Of a stretch of 64,000 nt of DNA, positions 48,577 through 58,316 are shown in pieces. Positions within the stretch are counted from its first letter, which is position 1, and each line of letters begins with the position of its first letter. The position numbers and the translations under genes are program-made. Source of the DNA: Polaribacter sp. Hel1_33_78 (GTDB lineage Bacteria > Bacteroidota > Bacteroidia > Flavobacteriales > Flavobacteriaceae); contig NZ_LT629794.1 in assembly GCF_900106075.1 (NCBI RefSeq), forward strand, positions 1,530,001 through 1,594,000, read 5' to 3'. The notes beneath the pieces were generated by a model. It did no database searches. It saw only the letters and a program-made list of their open reading frames with translations, and was not told the origin of the DNA.

Positions 48577-48610
48577 AACCGTTTATAATTAATTTTTAAA
48601 CGGTTTTTTT
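48577..48610 (+). terminator. Terminator after the GH81 gene
   Basis: Stem AACCGTTT / AAACGGTT (48577-48584 and 48598-48605) followed by a T-run to 48610, 21 bp after the GH81 stop. Confidence 0.8.
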
Positions 48611-48617
48611 ATTGGTG

Positions 48618-48833
48618 TTAATTTTTTTTATTTTTAAGATAATTCTTTACTTGAATTAAAAAGGTGGTTGGAGTCCCAATAATCATATTTTTGGTCATTA
48701 TATATTTCTTCTGAAATAGTGTTTTCATAAAAAGATGAGCACTTGATAAAATGAGTAAAAAAGCAGTACCAAACCAGGTACCAAGAAAAATTGAAAGTGT
48801 TTTCCCAAAAGGATTTAAAATAGGGTTATCCAT
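48618..48833 (-). CDS. Small membrane-anchored protein, unknown function
   Basis: 71 residues: MDNPILNPFGKTLSIFLGTW, then one clear hydrophobic segment (FGTAFLLILSSAHLFM) and a basic C-terminal half ending LKNKKN. It lies between two hairpins. No family recognised; codon use looks like its neighbours, but the short length leaves some doubt. Confidence 0.5.
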   Translation of the reverse strand: MDNPILNPFGKTLSIFLGTWFGTAFLLILSSAHLFMKTLFQKKYIMTKNMIIGTPTTFLIQVKNYLKNKKN

Positions 48834-48852
48834 CCTTGTTTTCTAAAATACA

Positions 48853-48883
48853 AAATCCGTTTAGAAATTTTCTAAACGGATTT
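48853..48883 (-). terminator. Terminator downstream of secA
   Basis: Perfect 15-bp inverted repeat AAATCCGTTTAGAAA / TTTCTAAACGGATTT around one central base, with AT-rich flanks. It lies between the secA stop (48952) and the small gene starting at 48833. Confidence 0.75.
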
Positions 48884-48951
48884 ATTACTTATCGTTAGTT
48901 CGAGATAATTTCTTTTTTAAAGAAACTTATTTCGAGAACTTTTGGCACTAA

Positions 48952-51900
48952 TTATTTATTAACTAAAACAAATTCACCTTTTTCTAGTAAAGGAATCGCT
49001 TGTTTGTATTTTACTTCTTTTTCTTCACCACTCATTACATTTTTAATAGTAACACGTTCATTTCTACCAATTTTTGGTTGTTCACGAACAACAGTTTCAA
49101 CAGGTTCAGATTGCTGACGAGAATTTTGAATAGCTTGCTCAGTAGAGTTTTGAACATCTGCTTTACTTGTATTTAAACGTTCTCTTTTTTGCTGACGTGC
49201 CTCAGAAATTTGGTTTGTATCTTGAGAAGGTAATTCTCCTTTGAATAAGAAAGACAATACTTCTTTATTAATTTCATCTACTGTTTTCTTGAATAATTCA
49301 AATGCCTCAAACTTGTAGATTAATAAAGGATCTTTCTGCTCATAAGATGCATTCTGCACTGAATGCTTTAACTCATCCATTTTACGTAGATGATCTTTCC
49401 AGTTTTCATCAATAATTGCTAACGTAATATTTTTTTCGAAATCTGTTATTAAGCTTTTTCCTTCACTTTCATACGCTTCTTTTAAGTTCGTAACAACTTG
49501 TAAAGATTTAATTCCATCTGTGAAAGGAACTACAATTCTTTCATACCTATCTCCTTCATTCTCAAACACACCTTTAATAACAGGAAAAGCCAAAATAGCA
49601 TTTCTTTCAATTTTACTTTTGTAGTGTTTAGAAACTATTTCATATAATTGATCAGCCAATTCCTTCTCAGAAAGTTTCTCGAAGTCCTCTTCAGAAAAAG
49701 GCGAAGTCATTGAAGAAAACTTAATCAATTCAAACTCGAAATTCTGAAAATCTTTAACTGCTTTATTACTATTAATAATCGATTCACAAGTATCATAAAT
49801 CATATTTGCAATATCCACTTGCAAACGTTTTCCATCCAATGCATTGCGTCTTCTTTTATAAACAAACTCACGTTGAGCGTTCATAATATCGTCATATTCT
49901 AATAAACGTTTTCTGATTCCGAAGTTATTTTCCTCTACTTTCTTTTGTGCTCTTTCAATAGATTTAGTAATCATAGAATGCTGAATTACTTCACCTTCCT
50001 TTAAACCCATTCTATCCATCATTTTGGCAATTCTATCAGAACCAAATAAACGCATTAAATTGTCATCTAGAGCAACATAAAATTGTGTTGACCCAACATC
50101 ACCTTGTCTTCCTGCACGTCCTCTTAGCTGTCTATCCACACGTCTAGAATCATGTCTTTCCGTACCAATAATTGCTAAACCACCAGATACTTTTACCTCT
50201 TCAGAAAGTTTAATATCTGTTCCACGTCCAGCCATGTTTGTAGCAATAGTCACAATACCAGGTTTACCAGCTTCTGCAACAACATCAGCTTCACGCTTGT
50301 GTAATTTTGCATTTAAAATATTATGAGGAATTTTACGCATCTGTAACATTCTTCCTAATAGTTCTGATATTTCAACAGAAGTTGTTCCTACCAAAACTGG
50401 TCGTTTTTGCTCAACTAATTTTACAATATCTTCAATAACTGCATTGTATTTTTCACGAGCAGTTTTATAAACTAGATCTTCTTGATCATCCCTTTGAATC
50501 GGTTTGTTTGTAGGTATTTCCACTACATCTAATTTGTAGATTTCCCATAATTCACCAGCTTCTGTAATTGCTGTTCCTGTCATTCCAGACAGTTTTCTGT
50601 ACATTCTAAAGTAATTCTGTAATGTTACCGTTGCAAAAGTTTGAGTAGCATCCTCAATTTTTACATTTTCTTTGGCTTCAATTGCTTGATGTAATCCATC
50701 TGAATAACGACGACCATCCATGATACGTCCAGTTTGTTCATCAACAATCATTACTTTATTTTCCATCACAACATATTCAACATCTTTCTCAAAAACAGTG
50801 TATGCTTTTAACAGTTGATTCATTGTATGAATACGTTCACTTTTGATACTAAAATCTTTATATAATTCTTCTTTTTGAGAAACCTTTTCTTCAGAAGTAG
50901 TCTCTGCAGTATCAATTTCACCAATCTTTACACCAATATCTGGTAATACAAAGAAGTTGTCATTTTGAGTCTTTTTTGATAAGTGCGCTATTCCTTTATC
51001 CGTTAAATCAATTTGATTATTTTTTTCTTCAACAACAAACCATAAATCTTCATCAATTTCTGGCATCAACTTATTGTTGTCTGCCATGTAATAATTTTCT
51101 GTTTTTTGTAAAATTTGTTTAATCCCTTCTTGTGATAAAAATTTAATTAAGGCTTTATTTTTTGGCAAACCTCTGTAAACTCTTAACAATGAGAATCCAC
51201 CATCTTTGGTGTTACCATCAGCAATTAATTTTTTAGCTTCTGCTAAAACACTAACTAGATGTTGTTTTTGTAAAGAAACTAAATCGGCCACTAGTGGTTT
51301 TAGATCATTAAATTCATGTCTATCTCCTTGTGGTACTGGGCCCGAAATAATTAACGGAGTTCTAGCATCATCAATTAAAACAGAATCTACTTCATCAATA
51401 ATGGCATAATTTGGGGCTCTTTGCACTAAATCATCTTTAGAACTGGCCATATTATCACGTAAATAATCAAATCCAAATTCGTTATTTGTTCCGTAAGTAA
51501 TATCTGCATTATACGCTTGTCTTCTTTCGTTAGAGTTGGGTTGGTAATAATCTACACAGTCTGTAGAAAGTCCGTGAAACTCAAAAATTGGTCCCATCCA
51601 AGCTTTATCCCGTTTTGCTAAATAATCGTTTACGGTAACTACGTGAACTCCATTTCCGGTTAAAGCATTTAAATAAACAGGTAAAGTTGACACTAATGTT
51701 TTTCCCTCACCAGTCATCATTTCTGCAATTTTACCTTGATGTAAAACAGAGCCACCAATTAATTGAACATCATAATGAACCATATCCCAAGTAACAGGTT
51801 TACCAGCAGCATCCCAAGAGTTTGACCAAAAAGCCTTATCATCTTCTAGAGAAATATGATCTCTTTCAGCAGATAATTCTCTATCAAAGGCAGTAGCAGT

Positions 51901-52290
51901 AACCTCTACTTCTTCATTTTCTACAAAACGTTTTGCAGTTTCTTTGATGACTGCAAAAGCTTCTGGCATAAGTTGTAATAAAGTTTCTTCAGAAATTTTG
52001 TAAGCTTCATCTTTTAAAGAATCAATTTCTACATAAATATCTTCTTGTCTATCAATATTTGCATTTTTTGCTTCTTCTTCTAGGGTCTCAATTTTATCAT
52101 CAAACTCTTTCGTAGCAGCTTTAATTTTATCTTTAAACTCTTGTGTTTTAGCTCTTAAACCATCATGAGAAAGTTGAGCAATTTCTGCTTCAAACTTTTT
52201 AACATCTTCAACAACTGGTTGTAAAATTTTTAAATCTTTTTGTTGTTTATCTCCTACAAAAAGTTTGATTACCGAATTTAAAATACTCAT
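48952..52290 (-). CDS. secA: Preprotein translocase ATPase SecA
   Basis: 1112 residues, the long Bacteroidetes form (E. coli SecA is about 900). Motor of Sec export. Walker [11 protein letters not shown] near residue 195, the DEAD-like [41 protein letters not shown], and helicase motif [12 protein letters not shown] with [15 protein letters not shown]. The insert around residues 330-460 ([20 protein letters not shown] region) accounts for much of the extra length. The C-terminus ends [20 protein letters not shown], without the CxCxSG zinc domain that binds SecB; that is normal in this phylum. Single gene. Confidence 0.97.
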   Translation of the reverse strand: MSILNSVIKLFVGDKQQKDLKILQPVVEDVKKFEAEIAQLSHDGLRAKTQEFKDKIKAATKEFDDKIETLEEEAKNANIDRQEDIYVEIDSLKDEAYKISEETLLQLMPEAFAVIKETAKRFVENEEVEVTATAFDRELSAERDHISLEDDKAFWSNSWDAAGKPVTWDMVHYDVQLIGGSVLHQGKIAEMMTGEGKTLVSTLPVYLNALTGNGVHVVTVNDYLAKRDKAWMGPIFEFHGLSTDCVDYYQPNSNERRQAYNADITYGTNNEFGFDYLRDNMASSKDDLVQRAPNYAIIDEVDSVLIDDARTPLIISGPVPQGDRHEFNDLKPLVADLVSLQKQHLVSVLAEAKKLIADGNTKDGGFSLLRVYRGLPKNKALIKFLSQEGIKQILQKTENYYMADNNKLMPEIDEDLWFVVEEKNNQIDLTDKGIAHLSKKTQNDNFFVLPDIGVKIGEIDTAETTSEEKVSQKEELYKDFSIKSERIHTMNQLLKAYTVFEKDVEYVVMENKVMIVDEQTGRIMDGRRYSDGLHQAIEAKENVKIEDATQTFATVTLQNYFRMYRKLSGMTGTAITEAGELWEIYKLDVVEIPTNKPIQRDDQEDLVYKTAREKYNAVIEDIVKLVEQKRPVLVGTTSVEISELLGRMLQMRKIPHNILNAKLHKREADVVAEAGKPGIVTIATNMAGRGTDIKLSEEVKVSGGLAIIGTERHDSRRVDRQLRGRAGRQGDVGSTQFYVALDDNLMRLFGSDRIAKMMDRMGLKEGEVIQHSMITKSIERAQKKVEENNFGIRKRLLEYDDIMNAQREFVYKRRRNALDGKRLQVDIANMIYDTCESIINSNKAVKDFQNFEFELIKFSSMTSPFSEEDFEKLSEKELADQLYEIVSKHYKSKIERNAILAFPVIKGVFENEGDRYERIVVPFTDGIKSLQVVTNLKEAYESEGKSLITDFEKNITLAIIDENWKDHLRKMDELKHSVQNASYEQKDPLLIYKFEAFELFKKTVDEINKEVLSFLFKGELPSQDTNQISEARQQKRERLNTSKADVQNSTEQAIQNSRQQSEPVETVVREQPKIGRNERVTIKNVMSGEEKEVKYKQAIPLLEKGEFVLVNK

Positions 52291-52397
52291 TCTTTATATG
52301 TTTTTATTAGCTACATTTTTAGCTATATTATTTAGTTGTGAATCAGGTTTTTATCTATCTTAAAAAAGCTATTTTCTTGGCTAAAAGAAAACAAAAA

Positions 52398-52415
52398 AAA
52401 AGCCTCTTTAGAGAC
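52398..52415 (-). terminator. Terminator after the DUF2795 gene
   Basis: Minus strand: AGTCTC-TAAA-GAGGCT stem (one G-U pair) followed by nine T's. It lies just downstream of the stop at 52438. Confidence 0.75.
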
Positions 52416-52437
52416 TTTTTATATTAGATTATTTTAT

Positions 52438-52659
52438 TTAGTATTCATCCTCGTTCCAAAGATAATCATCTTCTGTAGGATAATCTGGCCAAATTTCAAT
52501 AATTGAGTCATATGAATCACCTTCATCCTCTATATCTTGTAGATTTTCTACTACTTCTAAAGGAGCTCCAGTTCTAATAGCATAATCTATTAACTCATCT
52601 TTGGTTGCTGGCCAAGGTGCATCTGCTAAATAAGATGCTAATTCTAATGTCCAATACAT
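52438..52659 (-). CDS. DUF2795 domain protein
   Basis: 73 residues. Start MYWTLELASYLADAPWPATK, then DELIDYAIRTGAPLEVVENL, matching the DUF2795 pattern of a helical domain with an 'APxxVVENLQxLED' motif; the end is strongly acidic and Trp/Tyr-rich (EIWPDYPTEDDYLWNEDEY). Cytosolic, function unknown. Very conserved in flavobacteria and often near secA, as here. Confidence 0.85.
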   Translation of the reverse strand: MYWTLELASYLADAPWPATKDELIDYAIRTGAPLEVVENLQDIEDEGDSYDSIIEIWPDYPTEDDYLWNEDEY

Positions 52660-52826
52660 TTCTTAATATTTAATTTTGTGCAAAAATAATTTTTTTACGC
52701 AGTTATGCAAGTCTTTTTTAAGAAATATACTTTGAAGTTATTACTTTTTTTTATGAATACCTATAAATCAGTTATTTATAATTTAAATAAAAGTAAAGTT
52801 CACTTCAAAATCGATAAAAAAAGAAC

Positions 52827-53402
52827 TTAACTATTTTTTTTAGGAATCCACTTGATTTCCTCTACTAGTAACTCTTTAGACAACATTCGTGCCAACACAA
52901 AAAGAAAGTCAGAAAGTCGGTTTAAGTATTTTATAATGTCATTATGTATATTTTCTTGGTCGTTTAATTCTACAGATAATCGTTCTGCTCTTCTGCAAAC
53001 ACATCTGGCAATATGACAAAATGACACTGATTGATGGCCTCCAGGAAGTATAAAATGGGTCATTTGTGGAAGCAATGCATCCATTTTATCTATTTCGTTT
53101 TCTAAAAACAAGATAGAATCACTATCAATTTTAGGAATATTCAATCGTTCTTTTCCTGATTTTAAAGTCTCTTTTTCAGGAGGAGTTGCCAACATAGCGC
53201 CTAAAGTGAATAAATCATTTTGAACTTTTAATAAAGATTCTTTGATGTAACTGCTGATTTCTTGGTCTTTTATCAAGCCAATGTAAGAATTTAATTCATC
53301 TACAGTACCATAGCTTTCAATACGTAAATTATATTTTTTAACTCTTGTTCCACCGAATAAAGCAGTAGTTCCTTTATCTCCAGTTTTTGTATATATTTTC
53401 AT
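52827..53402 (-). CDS. Cob(I)yrinic acid a,c-diamide adenosyltransferase, PduO type
   Basis: 191 residues. Adenosylates cob(I)alamin to the coenzyme form. The PduO signature TKTGDKGTTALFGGTRVKK (ATP-binding N-terminal loop) is followed by GTVDELNSYIGL, and the active-site helix RCVCRRAERLSVEL with the conserved Arg and Glu residues; YLNRLSDFLFVLAR closes the site. It should serve an adenosylcobalamin enzyme, most likely methylmalonyl-CoA mutase, whose chaperone gene meaB is at 7709. 57 bp downstream of the next gene. Confidence 0.94.
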   Translation of the reverse strand: MKIYTKTGDKGTTALFGGTRVKKYNLRIESYGTVDELNSYIGLIKDQEISSYIKESLLKVQNDLFTLGAMLATPPEKETLKSGKERLNIPKIDSDSILFLENEIDKMDALLPQMTHFILPGGHQSVSFCHIARCVCRRAERLSVELNDQENIHNDIIKYLNRLSDFLFVLARMLSKELLVEEIKWIPKKNS

Positions 53403-53459
53403 TTTATTTAATTGCTCGATATAAAGACCAAAGTTACAAAGTTTATCTTTTAGAAAGTG

Positions 53460-53954
53460 TTAAACTCTAATATTAAAATGTTCTTTAGCTTGTTCTTTTC
53501 TGAAAAAAATGATTCCGAAATAAAATAAATCAATAGTTACAATATCTTCTGTTTTTTTGATGATTTCTAACCACTTTAATTTTGTTTTTTTATCCTTATA
53601 AATTCCATGAACAACCACAAAATGTTTTGAGTTTAACTTTTTTAATTCATCTAATATTAACTCTTTTGAGAGTTTTATATATAGTAATTTGTATTTATTA
53701 TTTAAGTTTTTATTTAAACTTACAAGGTCAAAATGGATGGTGCTAATATTAAAATAGTGTATAATTTTTGAAAGAATCCTTTCTTCTTTTTTTGTAAGTG
53801 ATTTTAATGCTGGATATTTTTCAGGAATATTATTGATTATCTTTTTATGATACAATCCTTTTGTAACAAAATCAAAAACAAAAGGAGAATGCACTCCATG
53901 TTGATTTGTAGATTCTAAAAGAAATTTGAAGTAGGAGATCTTTCTGAAAAACAT
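53460..53954 (-). CDS. Shrunken methyltransferase-like protein without a SAM motif
   Basis: 164 residues. Its ends match a flavobacterial class I SAM-dependent methyltransferase family of about 240-260 residues: STNQHGVHSPFVFDFVTK near the N-terminus and TIDLFYFGIIFFRKEQAKEH at the C-terminus. The middle is much shorter and lacks the glycine-rich SAM loop: where relatives have a segment like ILELGTSLG, this reads STIHFDLVSLNKN. The frame is intact and Lys/Leu-rich, so it is either a repurposed family member or an early-stage relic. The ATG overlaps the hutI stop by one base (TAATG), so it is translationally coupled to hutI. Confidence 0.6.
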   Translation of the reverse strand: MFFRKISYFKFLLESTNQHGVHSPFVFDFVTKGLYHKKIINNIPEKYPALKSLTKKEERILSKIIHYFNISTIHFDLVSLNKNLNNKYKLLYIKLSKELILDELKKLNSKHFVVVHGIYKDKKTKLKWLEIIKKTEDIVTIDLFYFGIIFFRKEQAKEHFNIRV

Positions 53955-55189
53955 TATTTAAGATTTCCGTTAATATAGACTTCATCAATTAAATTAGAAC
54001 CAAAACTGTAAGGTAAAAAACCATAAGAAGGAATTTCTTTTGTAATGATAAAATTAGCTAATTTTCCTTTTGTAATAGAGCCTAGAGTGTTCTCTAAGTT
54101 CATAGCAAAAGCTCCATTTATAGTAGCTGCATTTATGGCTTCTTTAGGTGTCATTTTCATCTTTATACAAGCAGTAGCAACCACAAAATTCATGTTTCCA
54201 GAAGGTGTTGATCCAGGGTTATAGTCAGTTGCAATAGCTAATGCTAAACCACTATCTATTATTTTCCTTGCTGGAGTATATGGAATGCCTAAGAAAAAAG
54301 AACAGGAGGGAAGTGCCACCGGCATGGTTTCAGAAGCTTTTAAACTTGCAATATCGTCATCATTTAAAACTTCTAAATGGTCTACAGAAAGTGCATTGTG
54401 TTTTGTTGAAACTTGAATTCCGCCAATAACATTAAACTGATTTACATGCACTTTCGGAATTAAGCCATGTTTTTTTCCAGCAGATAAAATTTTGTTTGTC
54501 TCATCCACAGAAAAATAGCCAACCTCGCAAAAAACATCTATAAAATCAGCTAAATTTTCTTCAACTATTTTAGGGATCATCTCTTCAATAATTAAATTGA
54601 TGTAGCCTTCTTTGTTATTTATAAATTCTGTTGGAACTGCATGAGCCCCTAAAAAGGTGGCTTTGATAGGAATGTTATAATGCTCTTTGAGTTTTTTGAT
54701 AACTCGTAACATTTTTAATTCAGCTTCAATTGTTAATCCGTAACCAGATTTTATTTCTACAGCTCCAGTGCCTAAGGCAATTACCTCTTCTAATCTTTTT
54801 GCAGATTGTGTGTATAAATCATCAAAAGAAGTCTCTTGTAATTTTTTGGCAGAGTTTAAAATTCCTCCACCATTATTGGCAATTTCCTCATAAGACAACC
54901 CGTTAATTCTATCTACAAATTCTTGCTCTCTATTGCCAGCAAATACGATATGGGTATGAGAATCGCACCAAGTTGGAAGTATCATTTTACCCTTACAATC
55001 TATAGTATTGGCAACTGATCGGTTTGGTAATTGTTCCATCTTACCAAAATCTATGATCCTATCGTTTTCAATTAATAAAAAAGCATTTTTAATAGTAGGC
55101 AAACTATTCATAGCTTTACCGGATACTTTTTTTACACCAGTATCCCTAACCTGAATGAGTTCTTTTATATTTACAAAAAGTGTTTTCAT
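53954..55189 (-). CDS. hutI: Imidazolonepropionase
   Basis: 411 residues from ATG 55189 (MKTLFVNIKELIQVRDTG); the frame opens seven codons earlier at 55210, but the internal start gives the family N-terminus. Third step of histidine degradation, opening 4-imidazolone-5-propionate to formiminoglutamate. Metal ligands: CDSHTHIVFAG (two His), GAHAVPTEF, HVNQFNVIGG and ATDYNPGSTPSGNM. No other hut genes are adjacent, so the pathway is scattered or partial. The downstream methyltransferase-like gene overlaps by one base. Confidence 0.94.
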   Translation of the reverse strand: MKTLFVNIKELIQVRDTGVKKVSGKAMNSLPTIKNAFLLIENDRIIDFGKMEQLPNRSVANTIDCKGKMILPTWCDSHTHIVFAGNREQEFVDRINGLSYEEIANNGGGILNSAKKLQETSFDDLYTQSAKRLEEVIALGTGAVEIKSGYGLTIEAELKMLRVIKKLKEHYNIPIKATFLGAHAVPTEFINNKEGYINLIIEEMIPKIVEENLADFIDVFCEVGYFSVDETNKILSAGKKHGLIPKVHVNQFNVIGGIQVSTKHNALSVDHLEVLNDDDIASLKASETMPVALPSCSFFLGIPYTPARKIIDSGLALAIATDYNPGSTPSGNMNFVVATACIKMKMTPKEAINAATINGAFAMNLENTLGSITKGKLANFIITKEIPSYGFLPYSFGSNLIDEVYINGNLK

Positions 55190-55232
55190 AGAAAAGTAAA
55201 GATAATACATTATCTATGTGTAAATAAATAAA

Positions 55233-55259
55233 AAAACCGATGCAATTCGCAACGGTTTT
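55233..55259 (-). terminator. Terminator after the first DUF285 gene
   Basis: AAAACCGTTGC / GCATCGGTTTT on the minus strand (one mismatch, five-base loop) followed by TTTATT. It lies 24 bp after the stop at 55284. Confidence 0.75.
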
Positions 55260-55283
55260 AAAGTCTAAATATTTTTTTGTCAA

Positions 55284-56435
55284 TTAATTACAGCCTCCTT
55301 GTAGGCTTGGAATATAATTTAATTCTAATCCAGAGTTTTCAGAAAAGTAAAAACATTCAGTAACATTGCTAACATCCCAATCAGAAATATTTTGGTTAAA
55401 ACTTTCTGCTGCACTAAACATATAACTCATATCAGTTACATTGCTTACATCCCAACCAGAAATATTTTGATTAAAGCTTTCTGCACCTACAAACATACCA
55501 TGCATACTAATCACTTTATTAACATCCCAACTAGAAATATCTTGGTTAAAGTTTCTGCATTCAGCAAAAACACCAGTCATATTAATTACATTACTAACAT
55601 CCCAATTAGAAATATTATTGTTAAATTTAGAATTAAAAAACATACTATTCATAGCAGTTACATTACTTACATCCCAGCTAGAAATATCTTGATTAAATGC
55701 TCTGGTATTTGTAAACATAAAAGCCATATTAGTTACATTGCTTACATCCCAATTAGAAATATCTTGATTAAAAAGGTGGTTACTTGAAAACATGAAAGCC
55801 ATATTTGTCACACTACTAACATCCCAACTAGAAATATCGCCATTAAAGTTTCTAGCCCCTGAAAACATTTCATTCATATCAGTTACATTACTTAAGTCCC
55901 AATCAGAAACGCCATATTCTAGCATCCAACAAGCTTTAAACATGGAACTCATGTCTTTTACCTTCTTTAGGTTAGGGTTGTCTTTTGCATTTATTTCAAG
56001 TGCCTTACAATAATTAAACGCATGATTAAATGATGACCATTCTATATTACCCCATTGTTCTATTGAAATTATTTTATCATTATCTAAATATGGACTACTA
56101 AATTTAATTTGATGAAAAGCAGGGGTTCCACCACTTATGCTAACTTTGTAGATTCCAGCTTTTGGAAATGTTATAGTATGAGAATTAGTTGCTGTTTCTA
56201 AACCATTATTATTTGGATTACCTACTTCTTCCCAAAATATTTTATAATTTGTTCCTGAGCCTGGTATTTCTATTTGATTGTCTTCTGTATATCCTTCAGG
56301 TTCATCAGTTTTCCAGATGGTTACAAACGCATTTGGACTGTTTCCATACAATTCTCTAATTGAAGTGGTGTCATCATTGTTACAAGCATTAAAACAAAGA
56401 ATGCTTGTCAAGGTAAATAATAAAATTTTTTTCAT
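55284..56435 (-). CDS. DUF285/BspA-like surface lipoprotein (copy 1)
   Basis: 383 residues. Lipoprotein signal MKKILLFTLTSILCFNAC (Cys18) followed by NNDDT. Residues ~25-125 form a conserved beta domain ([27 protein letters not shown]). From about 135 to 365 there are about nine 25-residue DUF285 repeats of the form [20 protein letters not shown]. The end is LPSLQGGCN-like (YIPSLQGGCN). Such BspA-type leucine-rich proteins bind host or surface ligands in other bacteria; the ligand here is unknown. It is the most divergent of five copies in this region and lies 57 bp from the divergent DinB gene. Confidence 0.88.
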   Translation of the reverse strand: MKKILLFTLTSILCFNACNNDDTTSIRELYGNSPNAFVTIWKTDEPEGYTEDNQIEIPGSGTNYKIFWEEVGNPNNNGLETATNSHTITFPKAGIYKVSISGGTPAFHQIKFSSPYLDNDKIISIEQWGNIEWSSFNHAFNYCKALEINAKDNPNLKKVKDMSSMFKACWMLEYGVSDWDLSNVTDMNEMFSGARNFNGDISSWDVSSVTNMAFMFSSNHLFNQDISNWDVSNVTNMAFMFTNTRAFNQDISSWDVSNVTAMNSMFFNSKFNNNISNWDVSNVINMTGVFAECRNFNQDISSWDVNKVISMHGMFVGAESFNQNISGWDVSNVTDMSYMFSAAESFNQNISDWDVSNVTECFYFSENSGLELNYIPSLQGGCN

Positions 56436-56492
56436 GTTTTTTTTGTAAATATAAAAAAATAAGTTATTTTTTGCTAACTTAAACCTTTATTA

Positions 56493-57002
56493 ATGATTCC
56501 TAAAAACGAATATGCTCCTTATTTTGAACAATACATGCAACTGGTTTCTAAAGATGAGAAATCAATTATAGAAAATTTAGTAGCTTCTCAAAAAGTATTT
56601 GATGATGTATTAAGAAATTTACCAGTAGAAAAGCACAATTTTTCTTATGCTGAAGGCAAATGGACGATCAAAGAATTGATTCAGCACATTATTGATACAG
56701 AACGGGTTTTTTCTTATAGAGCTTTATGTTTTGCTAGAAATGATAATACTTCTTTGCCTGGATTTGATCAAGATGTTTTTGTTGAGAATGACAATGCAAA
56801 CGATAGAAACTATTATGATTTATTAAATGAAATGGAGGTGTTAAGAAAATCTTCAATTCAATTATTTAAAAGCTTTTCTGATGAAGCTTTGTTAAGAGTA
56901 GGTGTTGCTTCGAATAATAAAATATCTGTAAGAGCTTTAGGATATTTATTTTCAGGGCATCAAATGCATCATTTGAATATTATAAAAGAAAGATATTTAT
57001 AA
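56493..57002 (+). CDS. DinB-family metal-binding protein
   Basis: 169 residues. DinB/YfiT-type four-helix bundle with three metal-binding His: the first in ELIQHIIDTERVFSYR, the other two in FSGHQMHHLNIIKERY near the end. The KWTIKELIQHI motif is the DinB signature. Members are thiol-dependent S-transferases or hydrolases; the substrate is unknown. A wrecked second copy lies at 61996-62619, on the far side of the DUF285 array, so gene and array were duplicated as a block. Confidence 0.87.
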   Translation: MIPKNEYAPYFEQYMQLVSKDEKSIIENLVASQKVFDDVLRNLPVEKHNFSYAEGKWTIKELIQHIIDTERVFSYRALCFARNDNTSLPGFDQDVFVENDNANDRNYYDLLNEMEVLRKSSIQLFKSFSDEALLRVGVASNNKISVRALGYLFSGHQMHHLNIIKERYL

Positions 57003-57007
57003 TAAAA

Positions 57008-57031
57008 AAACCGAAGTTTTAGCTTCGGTTT
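57008..57031 (+). terminator. Terminator after DinB
   Basis: Perfect nine-bp stem AAACCGAAG / CTTCGGTTT with a six-base loop, preceded by A's and ending in TTT. The same hairpin follows the DinB pseudogene at 62625-62648. Confidence 0.8.
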
Positions 57032-57058
57032 AATATCACTTAATAATTATTGAGTAAC

Positions 57059-57118
57059 TTAATTACAGCCTGCAGACAGGATTGGTAAGTATATAGGATT
57101 TAAACCATCTTTTTCATT
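57059..57118 (-). pseudogene. Deletion scar: last 19 codons of a DUF285 gene
   Basis: Minus-strand frame reading NEKDGLNPIYLPILSAGCN then stop, like the GGCN/PANCN ends of the DUF285 genes. Immediately upstream is the array spacer and start sequence (ATGAAAAAG preceded by CACTAAAAATCAAAAATA), identical to the junction at 58291-58316. The start codon is in another frame and hits a stop after five codons. So a further array unit was deleted internally, leaving its first and last bases fused. Confidence 0.65.
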
Positions 57119-57136
57119 ATTTTTGATTTTTAGTGT

Positions 57137-58297
57137 TTAATTGCAGTTTGCTGGAAAATTAGGTAATTTACTATCATCTAGATTAGAAAATTTTGCGAAT
57201 TCAGAACAACGAGTCACATTGCTGACATCCCAATTAGAAATATCTTGATTAAAATTATCAGAACTAAAAAACATATTATTCATATCTATTACACTGCTCA
57301 CATCCCAATTAGAAATATCTTGATTAAAAGAAACTGCACTCGAAAACATGAAACTCATCTTAGTTACATTTCTCACATCCCAACTAGAAATATCTTGATT
57401 AAATTTCGATAAGCCAGAAAACATACTCCCCATATCAGTTACGTTACTCACATCCCAATTAGAAATATCTTGATTAAAAGAAAATGCAAACGAAAACATA
57501 CCCCCCATATCAGTTACGTTACTCACATTCCAATTGGAAATATCTTGATTAAAATTATAAGAACCCCAAAACATACTACCCATATTAGTTACATTGCTTA
57601 CATCCCAATTAGAAATATCTTGATTAAAGTTTTCACAGCCAGAAAACATATAACTCATATCAGTTACATTACTTACATCCCAATTAAAAATATCTTGATT
57701 AAAACTATTTAAATCATAAAACATAGCACTCATATCGGTTACATTACTTACATCCCAATTAGAAATAGATTCGTTTATATTTTTTACTTTAAAAAACATA
57801 TAATTCATACTTTCTACATTTTTTAAATTAGGGGCGTCTGTAGCATTAATTTCTAGATTTTCACAATTCTTAAAAGCATTTTCAAATGATACCCATTCTA
57901 TGTTGCCCCATTGTTCAATAGAAATTAATTTTTTATTATCTCTTTTGCTCTCAAGGTCAAAGAGACTGATTCTATTGAAGGGATAATTACTTGTATTAAA
58001 TATAGCAACTTTATACATTCCTACTTTAGGAAACGTAACTGTATGAATATCCGTAGCTATTTCTCTTCTATTATTTTCAGGGTTTCCTATTTCTTCCCAA
58101 AATACAGTATACTGGTGTCCGGAACCTGGTATTTCAATTTGATTATCTTCAGATATTCCTTGGTTATCGCTTTTCCAAATGGTTATAAATGCATCTGGAT
58201 TGTTTACATAAAATTCTCTATATGAAGGGATGTCATCTTTGTTACAAGCACTAAAATAAAAAATACATGTTAAGGTTAATAAAAAAATCTTTTTCAT
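57137..58297 (-). CDS. DUF285/BspA-like surface lipoprotein (copy 2)
   Basis: 386 residues. Signal MKKIFLLTLTCIFYFSAC, mature start NKDDI (Lys-Asp-Asp after Cys, a lipoprotein surface-export pattern). Conserved domain to ~130 (IEQWGNIEWVSFENAFKNCE), then about nine 25-residue repeats, for example [20 protein letters not shown]. The end LPNFPANCN is shared with copies 3-5. The repeats differ from those of copies 3-5, so this copy is older than the near-identical triplet. A 19-bp spacer separates it from copy 3. Confidence 0.9.
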   Translation of the reverse strand: MKKIFLLTLTCIFYFSACNKDDIPSYREFYVNNPDAFITIWKSDNQGISEDNQIEIPGSGHQYTVFWEEIGNPENNRREIATDIHTVTFPKVGMYKVAIFNTSNYPFNRISLFDLESKRDNKKLISIEQWGNIEWVSFENAFKNCENLEINATDAPNLKNVESMNYMFFKVKNINESISNWDVSNVTDMSAMFYDLNSFNQDIFNWDVSNVTDMSYMFSGCENFNQDISNWDVSNVTNMGSMFWGSYNFNQDISNWNVSNVTDMGGMFSFAFSFNQDISNWDVSNVTDMGSMFSGLSKFNQDISSWDVRNVTKMSFMFSSAVSFNQDISNWDVSSVIDMNNMFFSSDNFNQDISNWDVSNVTRCSEFAKFSNLDDSKLPNFPANCN

Positions 58298-58316
58298 TAT
58301 TTTTGATTTTTAGTGT

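Noticed and set aside
48952..49100. SecA truncated at the C-terminus
   Set aside because: The lack of a zinc domain is usual in Bacteroidetes SecA, so it is not a defect.
55392..55787. His/Ile/Thr-rich frames antisense to the DUF285 genes (also 57470-57712)
   Set aside because: They arise from the reverse reading of the repeated [13 protein letters not shown] codons and have no independent evidence.
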